Shown here: positions 25,772 to 35,824 of the stretch, piece by piece | Layout: each line of letters begins with the position of its first letter | Position numbering within the stretch: the first letter of the stretch is position 1 | Assembly: GCA_002238555.1 (NCBI GenBank) | Contig: MPMO01000027.1 | Coordinates: 1-59,260 of the forward strand | DNA: 59,260 bases | Source: Caldilineaceae bacterium bin34 | GTDB taxonomy: Bacteria > Chloroflexota > Anaerolineae > Caldilineales > Caldilineaceae | Reading direction: 5' to 3' | The notes under the pieces: generated by a model | What the model was told of the DNA's origin: nothing | Seen by the model: only the letters and a program-made list of their open reading frames with translations | Databases searched by the model: none | Program-made: the position numbers and the translations under genes

Positions 25772-27151
25772 TCAGATACCGGCTGCCGCCAACCATTCGG
25801 ACGCGATCCGGCGATGCCGTGCCAAGTATTCCTCGACATCGGGCACTGTGAGGCAACCGTCTCGCACCACTGCCTTGCCCGCCACTACGGTGTCGCGAGC
25901 CGCCACCGGTCCGCAGCGCAGCCAAGCTTCAACGGGATCCGACAGTGCGCCCGCGAACGGAACGCCTTGCAGGGACCACACTGCCAGGTCGGCAACCTGG
26001 CCCGGAGCCAGCGAACCAATGTCGTCGCGTCCCAAGCAGGCCGCACCTCCAAGGGTGGCAAGCTCCAAGGCATCCCGGGCACCGAAGGCACCCGGCCCAC
26101 CGCGCAGCCGGGCCAACAACAGGGCCGTGCGCGTCTCGAGCCAGAGCGAAGCGCTGTCCGCCGAGGCGGAGCCGTCACAGCCGAGACCTACCGGCACGCC
26201 CGCGTCGATGAATTCGCGTACCGGGGCGAGACCCGTGCCCAGAATCTGATTGGAACTCGGGCAGTGGGCCACACCAACACCCCAGGCACCGAGCATGCGA
26301 ATCTCCCGTGCGTTGGGATGCACGCAGTGGGCCACCCAGGTTCGATCCTTGGCCCACCCGACCCGGTCCAGGTACTCGACCGGGCGACACCCGAAGGTTC
26401 GCAGACAAAACTCGTCTTCATCCGGGTCCTCCGCCAGATGGGTGTGCAGCCGCACATCCAACCGCTCCGCCATGGCAGCCGTCTGCGTCATCAGTTCCGT
26501 GGTCACCGAAAACGGCGAGCAGGGCGCCAGGGCCACCCGAATCATGGCCCCGGGGGCGGGATCGTGATGCGCGGCTACCAGCCGTTCCGATTCGACCAGG
26601 ATTTCGTCCTCGTCCTGCACCACGTCGTCCGGCGGCAGACCACCGTCCTTGACCGACAGGCTCATCGAGCCGCGGGTGGCGTGGAACCGCATGCCAAGTT
26701 GCGCGGCGGCCGTGATTTCGGCACCAATCAGATCGCCCGCACCCGAAGGAAAGACGTAGAGGTGATCGGTGGTGGTCGTGCAGCCACCCAGCGCCAGTTC
26801 ACACAGGCCGATCCACGCCGAGACATGCGCCGCCTCCTCGTCCAGTCGCGACCAGACGGGGTACAGCACCCGTAGCCAGTCGAAGAGACTGCCGCCAAGA
26901 GCCGGTGCGAAGGCGCGCGTCAGGTTCTGGAACATGTGATGGTGGGTGTTAACCAGCCCGGGGGTGACCAGACATCCAGAGGCGTCAATCACTTCCCGCG
27001 CCGCCGGTTCCTGCCCGGGCTCGCCCACGGCGGTCACGAATCCGCCAGTCGCCGAAACCCATCCGCCCGAAATCTCCCGACGGTCCGCATCCATCGTGGC
27101 TACCAGATCCGCTCCCCGCACAAGCAAATCGCTTGGATGTTGTTCCTGCAT
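25772..27151 (-). CDS. Amidohydrolase, 8-oxoguanine deaminase type
   Basis: A 459-residue TRZ/ATZ-like cytosolic amidohydrolase. Metal ligands are in GLVNTHHHMFQNLTRAFAPA (HxH), VRLHTHLAEDPDEDEF, WVAHCVHPN and GLGCDGSASAD. The segment SLFDWLRVLYPVWSRLDEE and the overall length match the bacterial 8-oxoguanine deaminases, which convert 8-oxoguanine to urate; related enzymes deaminate cytosine- or triazine-type rings, so the substrate is a probable rather than certain assignment. It could work with adenine deaminase (2870-4603) in purine breakdown, though the genes are far apart. The neighbours do not form an obvious operon. Confidence 0.82.
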   Translation of the reverse strand: MQEQHPSDLLVRGADLVATMDADRREISGGWVSATGGFVTAVGEPGQEPAAREVIDASGCLVTPGLVNTHHHMFQNLTRAFAPALGGSLFDWLRVLYPVWSRLDEEAAHVSAWIGLCELALGGCTTTTDHLYVFPSGAGDLIGAEITAAAQLGMRFHATRGSMSLSVKDGGLPPDDVVQDEDEILVESERLVAAHHDPAPGAMIRVALAPCSPFSVTTELMTQTAAMAERLDVRLHTHLAEDPDEDEFCLRTFGCRPVEYLDRVGWAKDRTWVAHCVHPNAREIRMLGAWGVGVAHCPSSNQILGTGLAPVREFIDAGVPVGLGCDGSASADSASLWLETRTALLLARLRGGPGAFGARDALELATLGGAACLGRDDIGSLAPGQVADLAVWSLQGVPFAGALSDPVEAWLRCGPVAARDTVVAGKAVVRDGCLTVPDVEEYLARHRRIASEWLAAAGI

Positions 27152-27428
27152 GCCTGGACGTCCCGGGAACTCATTGGATGTGCATCAATGCACTGGCCAG
27201 TAACTATAGGTATCCGGAAACGGCTTCCCGGGAATCTGCCCGACGACTCGACCATGGCCGTCGCGGTACCGAACGGAAGGATCCGCCCTCCATACTTGCC
27301 GGTGCTAGACTCACGGAGCCGACAGACTGGCCGGTGGCCGGTGCATTCCGCGGTCCGTTCGGGTGCCCCTGGCCCCTACGGCCGTTCCTGCGGCATTGGA
27401 AAACCCAAACGGGACAAGGACGGAAATC
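27152..27428. other. Divergent intergenic region
   Basis: 277 bases between divergent genes. TGCTAGACT at about 27303 resembles the extended -10 (TGCTATnn) seen upstream of the acetyltransferase genes and could serve the GPP34 gene. No -35 element is obvious. Confidence 0.35.
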
Positions 27429-28076
27429 ATGTTGCGGTTCGTTGAGGAAATCCTCCTGCTCCTGATCCACGACGATGGGAGCACGACTCACGTCCCCAGT
27501 TGGGTGTTGGATTACGCCATCGCCGGCGGCGTACTGATGGATCTGGCACTGGAGAACCGCATCGATACGGATCCCCAACGGCTCATTTTGGTCGACTCCG
27601 CCCCGATAGGCGACTCCATCCTGGATCCGACGCTGGCCGAAATCGCGGCCGGCGATCCGCACGACACCCGCTTCTGGCTGGACCACATTGCGCAGAATGC
27701 CCAGTCGATCCGGGAAAGGGCGCTCGCCCGGCTGGTGGAGCACGGCATCCTGGAACAGTCGGAGGGACGCTTCCTGTGGGTCTTTCGAGCCCGCCGCTAC
27801 CCCATCATCGACGGCAAGGTTGAACGCGAAGTGAAGATGCGCATCCTGCGCGTGCTCTTCTCCGATGAAATCCCCGACCCGCGCGACGCGATGCTGATCG
27901 GTCTGGCGGATTCCTGCGACATCTTCAAGGAGCTGCTCTCCGCCCGTGAACTGCATCATGTGGCCGAACGCATTGCCGTCGTCGGCAATTTGGACCTGAT
28001 TGGTCATGAAGTTGGAGAGGCCATCTTCGACATCCGGCGCCTGGTCAGTGCCTCCGTCCAGTCCCACATGTACTAA
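27429..28076 (+). CDS. GPP34 (GOLPH3-like) family phosphoprotein
   Basis: A 215-residue protein from ATG 27429, preceded by GGACGGA. The N-terminus MLRFVEEILLLLIHDDGSTT and the following AGGVLMDLALENRIDTDPQR-type helical pattern are characteristic of the GPP34 fold. ALARLVEHGILEQSEGRFLW is a second signature region. In eukaryotes the fold binds PI4P on Golgi membranes; bacterial members (mostly in actinobacteria) are of unknown function. The lipid-binding basic patch could not be mapped confidently. The gene stands alone, followed by the aminotransferase pair. Confidence 0.82.
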   Translation: MLRFVEEILLLLIHDDGSTTHVPSWVLDYAIAGGVLMDLALENRIDTDPQRLILVDSAPIGDSILDPTLAEIAAGDPHDTRFWLDHIAQNAQSIRERALARLVEHGILEQSEGRFLWVFRARRYPIIDGKVEREVKMRILRVLFSDEIPDPRDAMLIGLADSCDIFKELLSARELHHVAERIAVVGNLDLIGHEVGEAIFDIRRLVSASVQSHMY

Positions 28077-28251
28077 TAATTTGTCGTAGCGTGGCTGCGG
28101 CAGTCGTTGGCCGCGGTATGACGCAAGGTGCAGGACAGCCGTCAATCCCTGGACTTCCCCACACAAAGGGCTTTGTTCATCTCCCTTTGCCCAGCTTCCA
28201 CTAACCCAATCTCAATTGATCCCCTGTCCCATCGGTGTGTCACAAAGCCAT

Positions 28252-29448
28252 ATGCACATCTTCACCGACATCCAGGCGGCCCCGCCCGACCCGATCTACA
28301 ACCTCACCACCGCGTGCAACGCGGACCCCAATCCGCAGAAGCTGAATCTGGGCGTGGGGGTTTACAAGGATGCGGCCGGCCACATTCCGGTGCTGGACAC
28401 AGTCAAAACCGCCGAGCAGCGCATCCTGACGGACGAGGACACCAAGAACTATCTGCCGATCGACGGCACCCCCGATTACGGCGAAGCGGTGCGCAGCCTC
28501 CTGCTGGGTGCGGATCATTCCTTGGCGACCGCCCCGGACAGCATCACGCTGCACACCCCGGGAGGAACGGGCGCCTTGCGCCTGGCCTGCGAACTGGTGG
28601 CCAAGAACAGGTCGGACGCCACGGTGTGGCTGAGCGATCCGACCTGGACCAACCACGCGCAGATTGCGCAGCAGGCCGGCTTGGCGGTGCGCACATATCC
28701 GTACCTCGATGCCGAAACCCACTCGATCCTGCGGGAGAAGATGTTCGCAGCATGGGCCACGGTCCCGGCCGGTGATGTGGTATTGGTGCACGGGTGCTGC
28801 CACAACCCGACTGGCCTGGACCTGGAGCCGGACGACTGGCAACGCCTGGCCAAATTGTCCCGGGAACACGGCTTCCAAGTATTGGTGGATCAGGCCTACC
28901 AGGGGTTCGGCAGGGGCCTGGACCTCGATGCAACCGGAGTGCGCGTGCTGGCCGATGCCGGCCTGCCGACCCTGATTGCCAGTTCCTACTCCAAGAACTT
29001 CGGCCTGTACAACGAACGCACGGGGGCCTTGACCGCCTTCGGCTTCGGTCCGGCATCCGACGCCATGCTGAGCCAGTTGAAGGTGCACGCCCGTTCCCTG
29101 TGGTCCAGCCCTCCCGCCCACGGCGCCCGGATTGTGTCCAGCATCCTGGCGGACCGGGAACTGCGCGCGGCCTGGACTGGCGAACTCGCCGCCATGCGCG
29201 ACCGCATCAACGAAATGCGCAGCCTGTTGGCCGAGTCCATGCACCAGCACGGGGCCGACCGGGACTTTTCGTTCATCACGCGCCAGTACGGACTCTTTTC
29301 CCTGACCGGCATCGACGCGGAGGCCAACGCCCGGATGCGGGCGGACCAAAGCATCTACTTCATGTCCACGGGCCGCATCAACGTGGCCGGCCTAACCGCG
29401 GCCACCATCGAGTACTTCTGCCAGGCCTACGTTGCCACCCTGAACTAA
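28252..29448 (+). CDS. Aromatic/aspartate aminotransferase (class I, AspC/TyrB type)
   Basis: A 398-residue PLP enzyme starting MHIFTDIQAAPPDPI. The opening LNLGVGVYKDAAGHIPVLDT and YLPIDG are diagnostic of the subgroup I-alpha aspartate/aromatic aminotransferases. VHGCCHNPTGLDL and SSYSKNFGLYNERTGAL (with the PLP lysine) follow, and the C-terminal arginine region is present (FMSTGRINVAGL). It exchanges amino groups between aspartate, tyrosine or phenylalanine and 2-oxoglutarate. The start ATG has no strong ribosome-binding site; the frame is open 12 codons upstream. A second aminotransferase of another subgroup begins 20 bases after its stop. Confidence 0.9.
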   Translation: MHIFTDIQAAPPDPIYNLTTACNADPNPQKLNLGVGVYKDAAGHIPVLDTVKTAEQRILTDEDTKNYLPIDGTPDYGEAVRSLLLGADHSLATAPDSITLHTPGGTGALRLACELVAKNRSDATVWLSDPTWTNHAQIAQQAGLAVRTYPYLDAETHSILREKMFAAWATVPAGDVVLVHGCCHNPTGLDLEPDDWQRLAKLSREHGFQVLVDQAYQGFGRGLDLDATGVRVLADAGLPTLIASSYSKNFGLYNERTGALTAFGFGPASDAMLSQLKVHARSLWSSPPAHGARIVSSILADRELRAAWTGELAAMRDRINEMRSLLAESMHQHGADRDFSFITRQYGLFSLTGIDAEANARMRADQSIYFMSTGRINVAGLTAATIEYFCQAYVATLN

Positions 29449-29467
29449 CCCAACTCGGTTGACCAAC

Positions 29468-30637
<1,170 letters not shown>

Positions 30638-30692
30638 ACCTGCGCGCGGGTACGTTGCCGGCCTGATCGGCACCCGGACGCGGCACACTCCA

Positions 30693-31493
30693 ATGGAAGA
30701 TCTTTCTCTACCCACGGTGGGCTTGGCCATCGTTGCCGGCATCCTGGCCGGCATCATCAATACACTGGCCGGCTCGGGATCCACCATTACCCTGCCGATG
30801 CTGGTCTTCCTGGGCGTGCCGGCTCACGAAGCCAACGCCACCAACCGCATCGGCGTAGCGTTCCAGAACATCGCGGCGGTGATCACGCTGCGCAGCCGCA
30901 AGGCGCTGGACATGGACACCCGCGATTGGTGGCTGACCGGTGCCATGGTGGTGGGCTCAGTCGGCGGAGCCGCCATTGCCGCCGAACTGTCGGAGCAGGT
31001 CACCAACTGGGTGATCGTGGTCGTCCTCGCCGTGGTGCTGGTCACCATCCTGTGGAAACCGGAGAAGTGGCTCAGGGAACAGCCCGAACCCGTGACCGGG
31101 GTCCGACCGTCGTTGCCCCAACTGCTCCTGTTCGCGTTGATTGGCGTCTATGGCGGGTTCATTCAGGCGGGCGTGGGATTGTTCATCCTGTCCGGCATGG
31201 TGCTGGTCGCCGGCTCGACGATGGTCAAGGGCAACATCCTCAAACTGGTGGCCGTCCTGGTGTTCACCCTGGCCGCCATGGCCGTATTCATGGCTCAGGG
31301 TGTGCGCATGTGGTGGTATCTCGGTCTGATCCTGGCAGTGGGTCAGAGCATCGGCGCTTGGCTGGCGGCCCGTTTCATGACCGGAAGCGACATGGCGAAA
31401 GTCTGGATGCGCTGGCTTCTGATCGTGGTGATCTGCTACTCCATCGTGCGGTTCAGCGGCCTGCAGGACTGGCTGTTGCAAACCTTGGTTTGA
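30693..31493 (+). CDS. TSUP (TauE/SafE) family permease
   Basis: A 266-residue membrane protein with about eight hydrophobic segments. Family marks are GILAGIINTLAGSGSTITLP (N-terminal repeat), NATNRIGVAFQNIAAVITLR and YGGFIQAGVGLFILSGMVLV (second repeat). TSUP proteins export or import sulfonates, sulfite or other organic anions. It starts 56 bases after an aminotransferase gene, so it may move a sulfur- or keto-acid product of that pathway, which is inference. ATG 30693 is preferred; the upstream frame overlaps the aminotransferase. Confidence 0.88.
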   Translation: MEDLSLPTVGLAIVAGILAGIINTLAGSGSTITLPMLVFLGVPAHEANATNRIGVAFQNIAAVITLRSRKALDMDTRDWWLTGAMVVGSVGGAAIAAELSEQVTNWVIVVVLAVVLVTILWKPEKWLREQPEPVTGVRPSLPQLLLFALIGVYGGFIQAGVGLFILSGMVLVAGSTMVKGNILKLVAVLVFTLAAMAVFMAQGVRMWWYLGLILAVGQSIGAWLAARFMTGSDMAKVWMRWLLIVVICYSIVRFSGLQDWLLQTLV

Positions 31494-31863
31494 GGGTTTT
31501 GTCGGCTTTCTGTCGCCATCCCAACGAAACGGAAACCTGGCAGTACAGGTCGCATCGATGACCTTCTGACTCCATGTTCCGAGCGCAGGTCCGGTGTCCG
31601 AACAGCCCGGCAGCCTCGGCCCCTGATAGTCGCAGATCCTCAGCGCCATCCCCGTCCGGAAGCCAAGAGGGTCACTGCTTCCCGCCTTGTTCGAATCCCC
31701 GGGATCGTTCTGCCCGAAAGTCTCGCGTGGACAGGGCCGCCCGATAGGGAGTTCTCTACCGTAGCGAAGGGACAGGTTGGCTTACGCCTTTATGTCGAGC
31801 GAGTTTGTCCGGAGGCATCGGAGGCCGGATGGAACCCGCGCGGGTTGGGAGCGGCCATGCAGC
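31494..31863. other. Intergenic region between convergent genes
   Basis: 370 bases with no gene recognised. It lies between the 3' ends of TSUP and the Rpn-like gene, where terminators are expected, but no strong stem-loop was identified. Confidence 0.4.
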
Positions 31864-32904
31864 TTAAGCCGAGGATCCGGTGCGGCCATTGACACCCAGA
31901 CGCGGGCGGCGGCCGGCCGCCTGATCCGCCAGCAGGCCCGAGATGTCGGGTAGGTCGTCGAGTTCAGCCGCATCCAGTTCCCGCGCACACCGGTCCGCCT
32001 CCGCCTCGCCCCACACCTGCCGGATGAACGCAAGCAGGACCTCCTTCTTGCCCCGGGCCTCGGCATCCTTCTTCTCGTCTTCCACGTATTGCCCGAATGT
32101 GTACATGACTTCCTCCGCCTCTTCAATGTAGGTGATTCTACGCAACGCCGCGCGCAGGTCAGGGCGATCCGCCAACAGCCCGTCGAAACGCGTCTTGAAC
32201 CAGGCCCCCAGGGCCCGACGCAGCGACGGGGCGGTCCCCAACGCCCGCGGCAGGATCAACTCCCGCAGCACCGTCAGCACCTGGGTTGCCGCTGCCCGAC
32301 GACCCCGCGCCATTTCTGCCTGGACCCGCGCCAACGCCACGAAGCCGGAGGCCAAGTTGTCCGGCGGCAGCGCATGTGCACCGCCCGGCAACCCCGGCAC
32401 TGCATGGTCGTGGATCTCCAGCAACGCGCCCGCCCGGAAGCCATACCGGCGTACACCGGCCACCGTCTGCACCGGTTGCCACCACGTCCCGAAACGGTCG
32501 ACACCGGTGTTGACCACCACCCCGCAGACCTCCAACCCGCTCAGGCCGGGACTCATCCGCAGCGCGTACTGGAACATGCGCTCGGACATGTCGACATCGC
32601 GCCGCGACTGGAACTCCAAGTGCAGCAGCATCCGCTCCGCGTCGTGGCCGCCGCGCGCCAGTTCCCAGACTAGGTCCCGGTGTCCCTCGGCCTGGGGTGG
32701 ATGGCGTTCCGGGTCGGCCGTGACGGCCGACCCGGCCACCAGGCGCACGGGCATCCAGCCTTGCAGTTCGGGACACTCGCGTGCCGCCAGGAAGGCAATC
32801 AAGTCCCTGGCTGCCTCCGGTTCGGCGAAGATGGACTTGGCCGTCAGATCGTGGGAGAAGGGGGGCGGTGCGGATTCCGATGACTGCGACACGGTGGCTC
32901 TCAC
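31864..32904 (-). CDS. Rpn-family recombination-promoting nuclease / PD-(D/E)XK transposase-like protein
   Basis: A 346-residue protein of the RpnA-E type. Its N-terminus (SHDLTAKSIFAEPEAARDLI) matches the family's HDxxFK...FxxPExA opening. The nuclease core is seen in GHRDLVWELARGG followed by LLHLEFQSRRDVDMSERMFQ, giving the D...E-x-Q pattern of this PD-(D/E)XK clade, then YALRM. The C-terminal third is helical, Arg-rich and acidic. Family members nick DNA and promote recA-independent recombination; some are linked to transposition. It is next to the EcsC-like and acetyltransferase genes but reads away from them. Confidence 0.8.
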   Translation of the reverse strand: MRATVSQSSESAPPPFSHDLTAKSIFAEPEAARDLIAFLAARECPELQGWMPVRLVAGSAVTADPERHPPQAEGHRDLVWELARGGHDAERMLLHLEFQSRRDVDMSERMFQYALRMSPGLSGLEVCGVVVNTGVDRFGTWWQPVQTVAGVRRYGFRAGALLEIHDHAVPGLPGGAHALPPDNLASGFVALARVQAEMARGRRAAATQVLTVLRELILPRALGTAPSLRRALGAWFKTRFDGLLADRPDLRAALRRITYIEEAEEVMYTFGQYVEDEKKDAEARGKKEVLLAFIRQVWGEAEADRCARELDAAELDDLPDISGLLADQAAGRRPRLGVNGRTGSSA

Positions 32905-33337
32905 TGAAGTTGGCTTCCCCGGCTTCCGATGGCCGGGCCTGTTCCGTTGTGCGGTGGCCGGTCAATCCCAAGGACTCAACATCCGGATCGCCGACCTGAA
33001 ATTTCAAGCATACGTTCGCATGACAGCAAATGCCAAAATTACCGGAGTGAATTGGACAACCCGATCCACCCAGCCCCCAAGTGTCTCCAGTGCGTCATCA
33101 ATCCATGACCTGTATCCAAGGTCGGGATTCAATTGTGGACAAGGTTCCTCCCGGTACGCAGGAGGCCGCGGCTTGTGCTGTGGTACGGGAATGTCCAGGG
33201 TTGCCGAAAAGAGCGCGGCATATCGCGAGGGCACCGGCGAAGTCATGTGCGCAGTAGGAGGTGATAGGGTTTTTGCACCGGGGCAAACCGCTTCGGTTGT
33301 CGGCAACACACTTAAATTGGTTGGGGACAGGTTGGAC
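32905..33337. other. Divergent intergenic region
   Basis: 433 bases containing promoters for the Rpn-like gene and, in the other direction, the EcsC-like gene. The frame of the latter stays open through this region (ATG at 33020 is a possible earlier start), but the translated sequence has little order. Confidence 0.4.
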
Positions 33338-34336
33338 ATGAGCAACCGGATGGTTGGAGACAAAGTTGGGCGTACTGCGGACGCGGAGGCCGCAGCCAGT
33401 GAAAATCTCAATGCAGTGGACTTGACAACAGACCCAGCCGCGTCCCCGACCCGTGATGGGTACATGGAACACACAACCAATACCGCAGTGCCAGCGGTTC
33501 CCAGCGACCAACTTCAGGCTGGCCTCACCAAGCCTTCGAGATTGCCGAACTGGTTCAAACCGACCACTCGGATTGGGTTGGGCCGAGACAAACCGGCCAC
33601 CCAAAACACCTCGGGCAAGTACGGCCTGCCGTCGACAAACCGCATCCTGGACTGGTTGGCCGGAAGCCTGGAACGAACGGAAGACGCGGTTGGCTACCTG
33701 AGGGCCAACCTGGGGCGAATGCCCGTCAAGGCCGACCCGGTATCCATGGCCGGGGCGGAGGAAGGGGAACGGCTCCGGCGCGCGCTGGACGAACAGCTCG
33801 AGGCCGACATTGCGCGGTCCCACTTGGTCAAGGCAACCATCGCCAAACGGGCACGGCTGTGTGCAACCCTTGGCGGGTTGTTCGCGTTGCCCGGCACGGT
33901 ACCAGGCATCGGCACCGCGGCCCAGTTTGTCTTGGGCATGGCTGCAACATGGCCCGAAATGGACCTGATCCGGTACCAGGTTTGGTGTTTGCAGGTGGAA
34001 CTCCTGCATCTATACGGCATGTCCTACTCGGAGACGGATGCCGATTTGCTGTCCGAAGGCTTCCTGAACTACGAATGGATCAACAAGGGTGGCGAGGTCT
34101 TTGCCCAAAGATTGCTGGTCAGACTGCGCCAGTCGGCGACGGTTGCCACCAAGTTCCTGGACAGCTTCCTGGTGAAAATCGGAGCTTCGGCAGCACTGCG
34201 GGAATCCGCCGGCCGAATTCTGGCGAAGACTCTGCCCTTGGGAATCGGCGTGGCCATCGGCGCGACAGTGAACTATCTGAAGCTGCACATGTTCGCCCGC
34301 AGGCAACTCCGCCGGATGCAGGTCACAGTCGACTGA
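33338..34336 (+). CDS. EcsC-like protein
   Basis: A 332-residue protein from ATG 33338, preceded by AGG six bases away. The N-terminal 110 residues look disordered (Ala/Thr/Asp-rich). The central segment ARLCATLGGLFALPGTVPGI followed by GTAAQFVLGMAATWPEMDLI and VELLHLYGMSYSE is the core of the EcsC family, a membrane-associated helical domain with a Pro-Gly-rich turn. A further amphipathic stretch near the C-terminus (LPLGIGVAIGATVNYLKLHM) also looks membrane-active. EcsC function is not settled; in Bacillus it is linked to an ABC transporter. It precedes the first double-GNAT gene by 87 bases. Confidence 0.55.
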   Translation: MSNRMVGDKVGRTADAEAAASENLNAVDLTTDPAASPTRDGYMEHTTNTAVPAVPSDQLQAGLTKPSRLPNWFKPTTRIGLGRDKPATQNTSGKYGLPSTNRILDWLAGSLERTEDAVGYLRANLGRMPVKADPVSMAGAEEGERLRRALDEQLEADIARSHLVKATIAKRARLCATLGGLFALPGTVPGIGTAAQFVLGMAATWPEMDLIRYQVWCLQVELLHLYGMSYSETDADLLSEGFLNYEWINKGGEVFAQRLLVRLRQSATVATKFLDSFLVKIGASAALRESAGRILAKTLPLGIGVAIGATVNYLKLHMFARRQLRRMQVTVD

Positions 34337-34423
34337 GTTATGTCGACTGCGACTGCGGCATCGACTCGACTGTCTGCCCTCGTGCACGTTGCATTGGCCC
34401 GTTGAGCCACTCGGAAGCTTTTT

Positions 34424-35398
34424 GTGCCCCGTTGGACCACGACCGCAATGGACGGCTCTGCAGCGGAGCTCGAAGCCCTGGTCCGCCTGGAGAACCGCAA
34501 CTTTCCCGACGAACCCACAACCGTCGAGGTCCTGCGGTACCGGGCTCGGAAACGACAGTCGTTCCACTTCGCACGCGAAGAGGCGGTGTGGTCGGGGGAC
34601 TGCATGATCGGGTACGGCTCCCTGCACAGGGCGTGGTGGCTTGCACAGCCTGGACGCTACCGGATATACGTATCGGTGGACCGGGACTGGCGGAGGCAAG
34701 GCATCGGAACCCGCATCTGGCAACGCCTGTTGTCGCTGGCGTCGATCACGGAACGCATCCGATGGCTTGAATCGGGAGCAAGGGAGGATCGGCCCGATGC
34801 ACTTGACTTCCTAATGGCAAGGGAATTTGAACCAGAGGCCCGGGTTGAGAAGTCCGAACTCGCCCTTGGCGGGTTCAATCCTGGACACTGGCAACACAAA
34901 CGCACCGCTCCGTCGAAGGTCGGAGCAGCCATCTGCAGCCTGCGGGAAGCCATGGAACGGTATTCGGACTGGCAACAACGCCTCTGGCGTCTTGAACACC
35001 GCTTGTACCAGGATGTTCCTTCCGCGGTGTCGTTCCGTCCCCTGGAGTTCCGTCACTGGTTGGCACAGCGAATGGACAGCCCCGGATTCAGCCCCAACGC
35101 TTGCTGGTTGGCCCTGAACCAAGCCACCGGCGACTGGATCGGATTTACCAACCTGCTTGAAGAGACCGGCGACCTCAGGGGTCTTGACACCGGCTTTACC
35201 GGGGTTGAAAGAGACTGGCGCCGGAAAGGGTTGGCGACAGCCCTCAAACTGCACGCGATCGAATGGGCGCTGAACGAAGGGTACAAGTACATTCGGACGG
35301 ACAATGGCTCCGACAACCCCATGTACCGCCTGAACCTGAACCTGGGCTTCACGCCACGGCCGGCATGGATCGGGATGGTCTGTGAATGTCCTGGTTGA
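34424..35398 (+). CDS. Double-domain GNAT acetyltransferase, paralogue A
   Basis: A 324-residue protein made of two GNAT folds in tandem, similar in layout to MshD. The N-terminal acetyl-CoA loop is WRRQGIGTRIWQRLL (near residue 90). The C-terminal one is TGVERDWRRKGLATALKLHA (near residue 255), followed by NGSDNPMYRLNLNLGF and PAWIGM. The start is a GTG at 34424, whose length aligns with the paralogues; ATG 34448 is an alternative. It belongs to a family with copies at 35825, 36964, 38177 (broken) and 44131 and is the most divergent of them. Its substrate is unknown. Confidence 0.82.
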   Translation: MPRWTTTAMDGSAAELEALVRLENRNFPDEPTTVEVLRYRARKRQSFHFAREEAVWSGDCMIGYGSLHRAWWLAQPGRYRIYVSVDRDWRRQGIGTRIWQRLLSLASITERIRWLESGAREDRPDALDFLMAREFEPEARVEKSELALGGFNPGHWQHKRTAPSKVGAAICSLREAMERYSDWQQRLWRLEHRLYQDVPSAVSFRPLEFRHWLAQRMDSPGFSPNACWLALNQATGDWIGFTNLLEETGDLRGLDTGFTGVERDWRRKGLATALKLHAIEWALNEGYKYIRTDNGSDNPMYRLNLNLGFTPRPAWIGMVCECPG

Positions 35399-35824
35399 AT
35401 CACGCGGGCGCGGCTCGCCACCGTCTCCATTGACTTGGGTGATAACGGCATTCCGGCACCGACACCAGCCGGAACTCCCAATAGACGACCTGTGCATTTC
35501 CGGGTGAAGTCAATACCCATGCGGGCAACCCAACCGGGGTCGGAATACATGACCGACAGACGTATTGCCCGTGGAGTCGCTTTCCCACCACGATCCGGAC
35601 TATCCCTACAGTCCGGGCCACCGCCCCAAGTAATCGAACCGGGACCTACCAGTGCATTCAAACACCGGTACCGGTCCGTCAGCCCGATTGCGATTGCTGC
35701 CGATCAGCCGCGGCGCGCGCCGATTCCCGTCTTGACAAAGGCAAAATCGGGGTTTTGGGCGGCCGCCTGCTATAGGATCCGCCGGTTGCCGACCCATGAC
35801 ACCCGGAAACGCTCAAAAACAGCC
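35399..35824. other. Intergenic region with extended -10 promoter
   Basis: 426 bases without a gene. TGCTATAGG at 35768-35776 followed by ATCCGCCGGTT is shared almost exactly with 36909-36930 upstream of the next paralogue, so it is a good candidate for the promoter or leader of paralogue B. Its -35 element is unclear (TTGACA at 35733 is too far away). Confidence 0.5.

Noticed and set aside
31687..31703. TTGTTCGAATCCCCGGG, resembling a tRNA T-loop
   Set aside because: The flanking bases do not form the T stem, and no acceptor or anticodon arm is found around it.
32132..33337. Upstream extension of the EcsC-like frame over 400 codons
   Set aside because: It runs antisense through the Rpn-type nuclease gene and shows Arg/Ser/Pro-rich, shadow-like composition.
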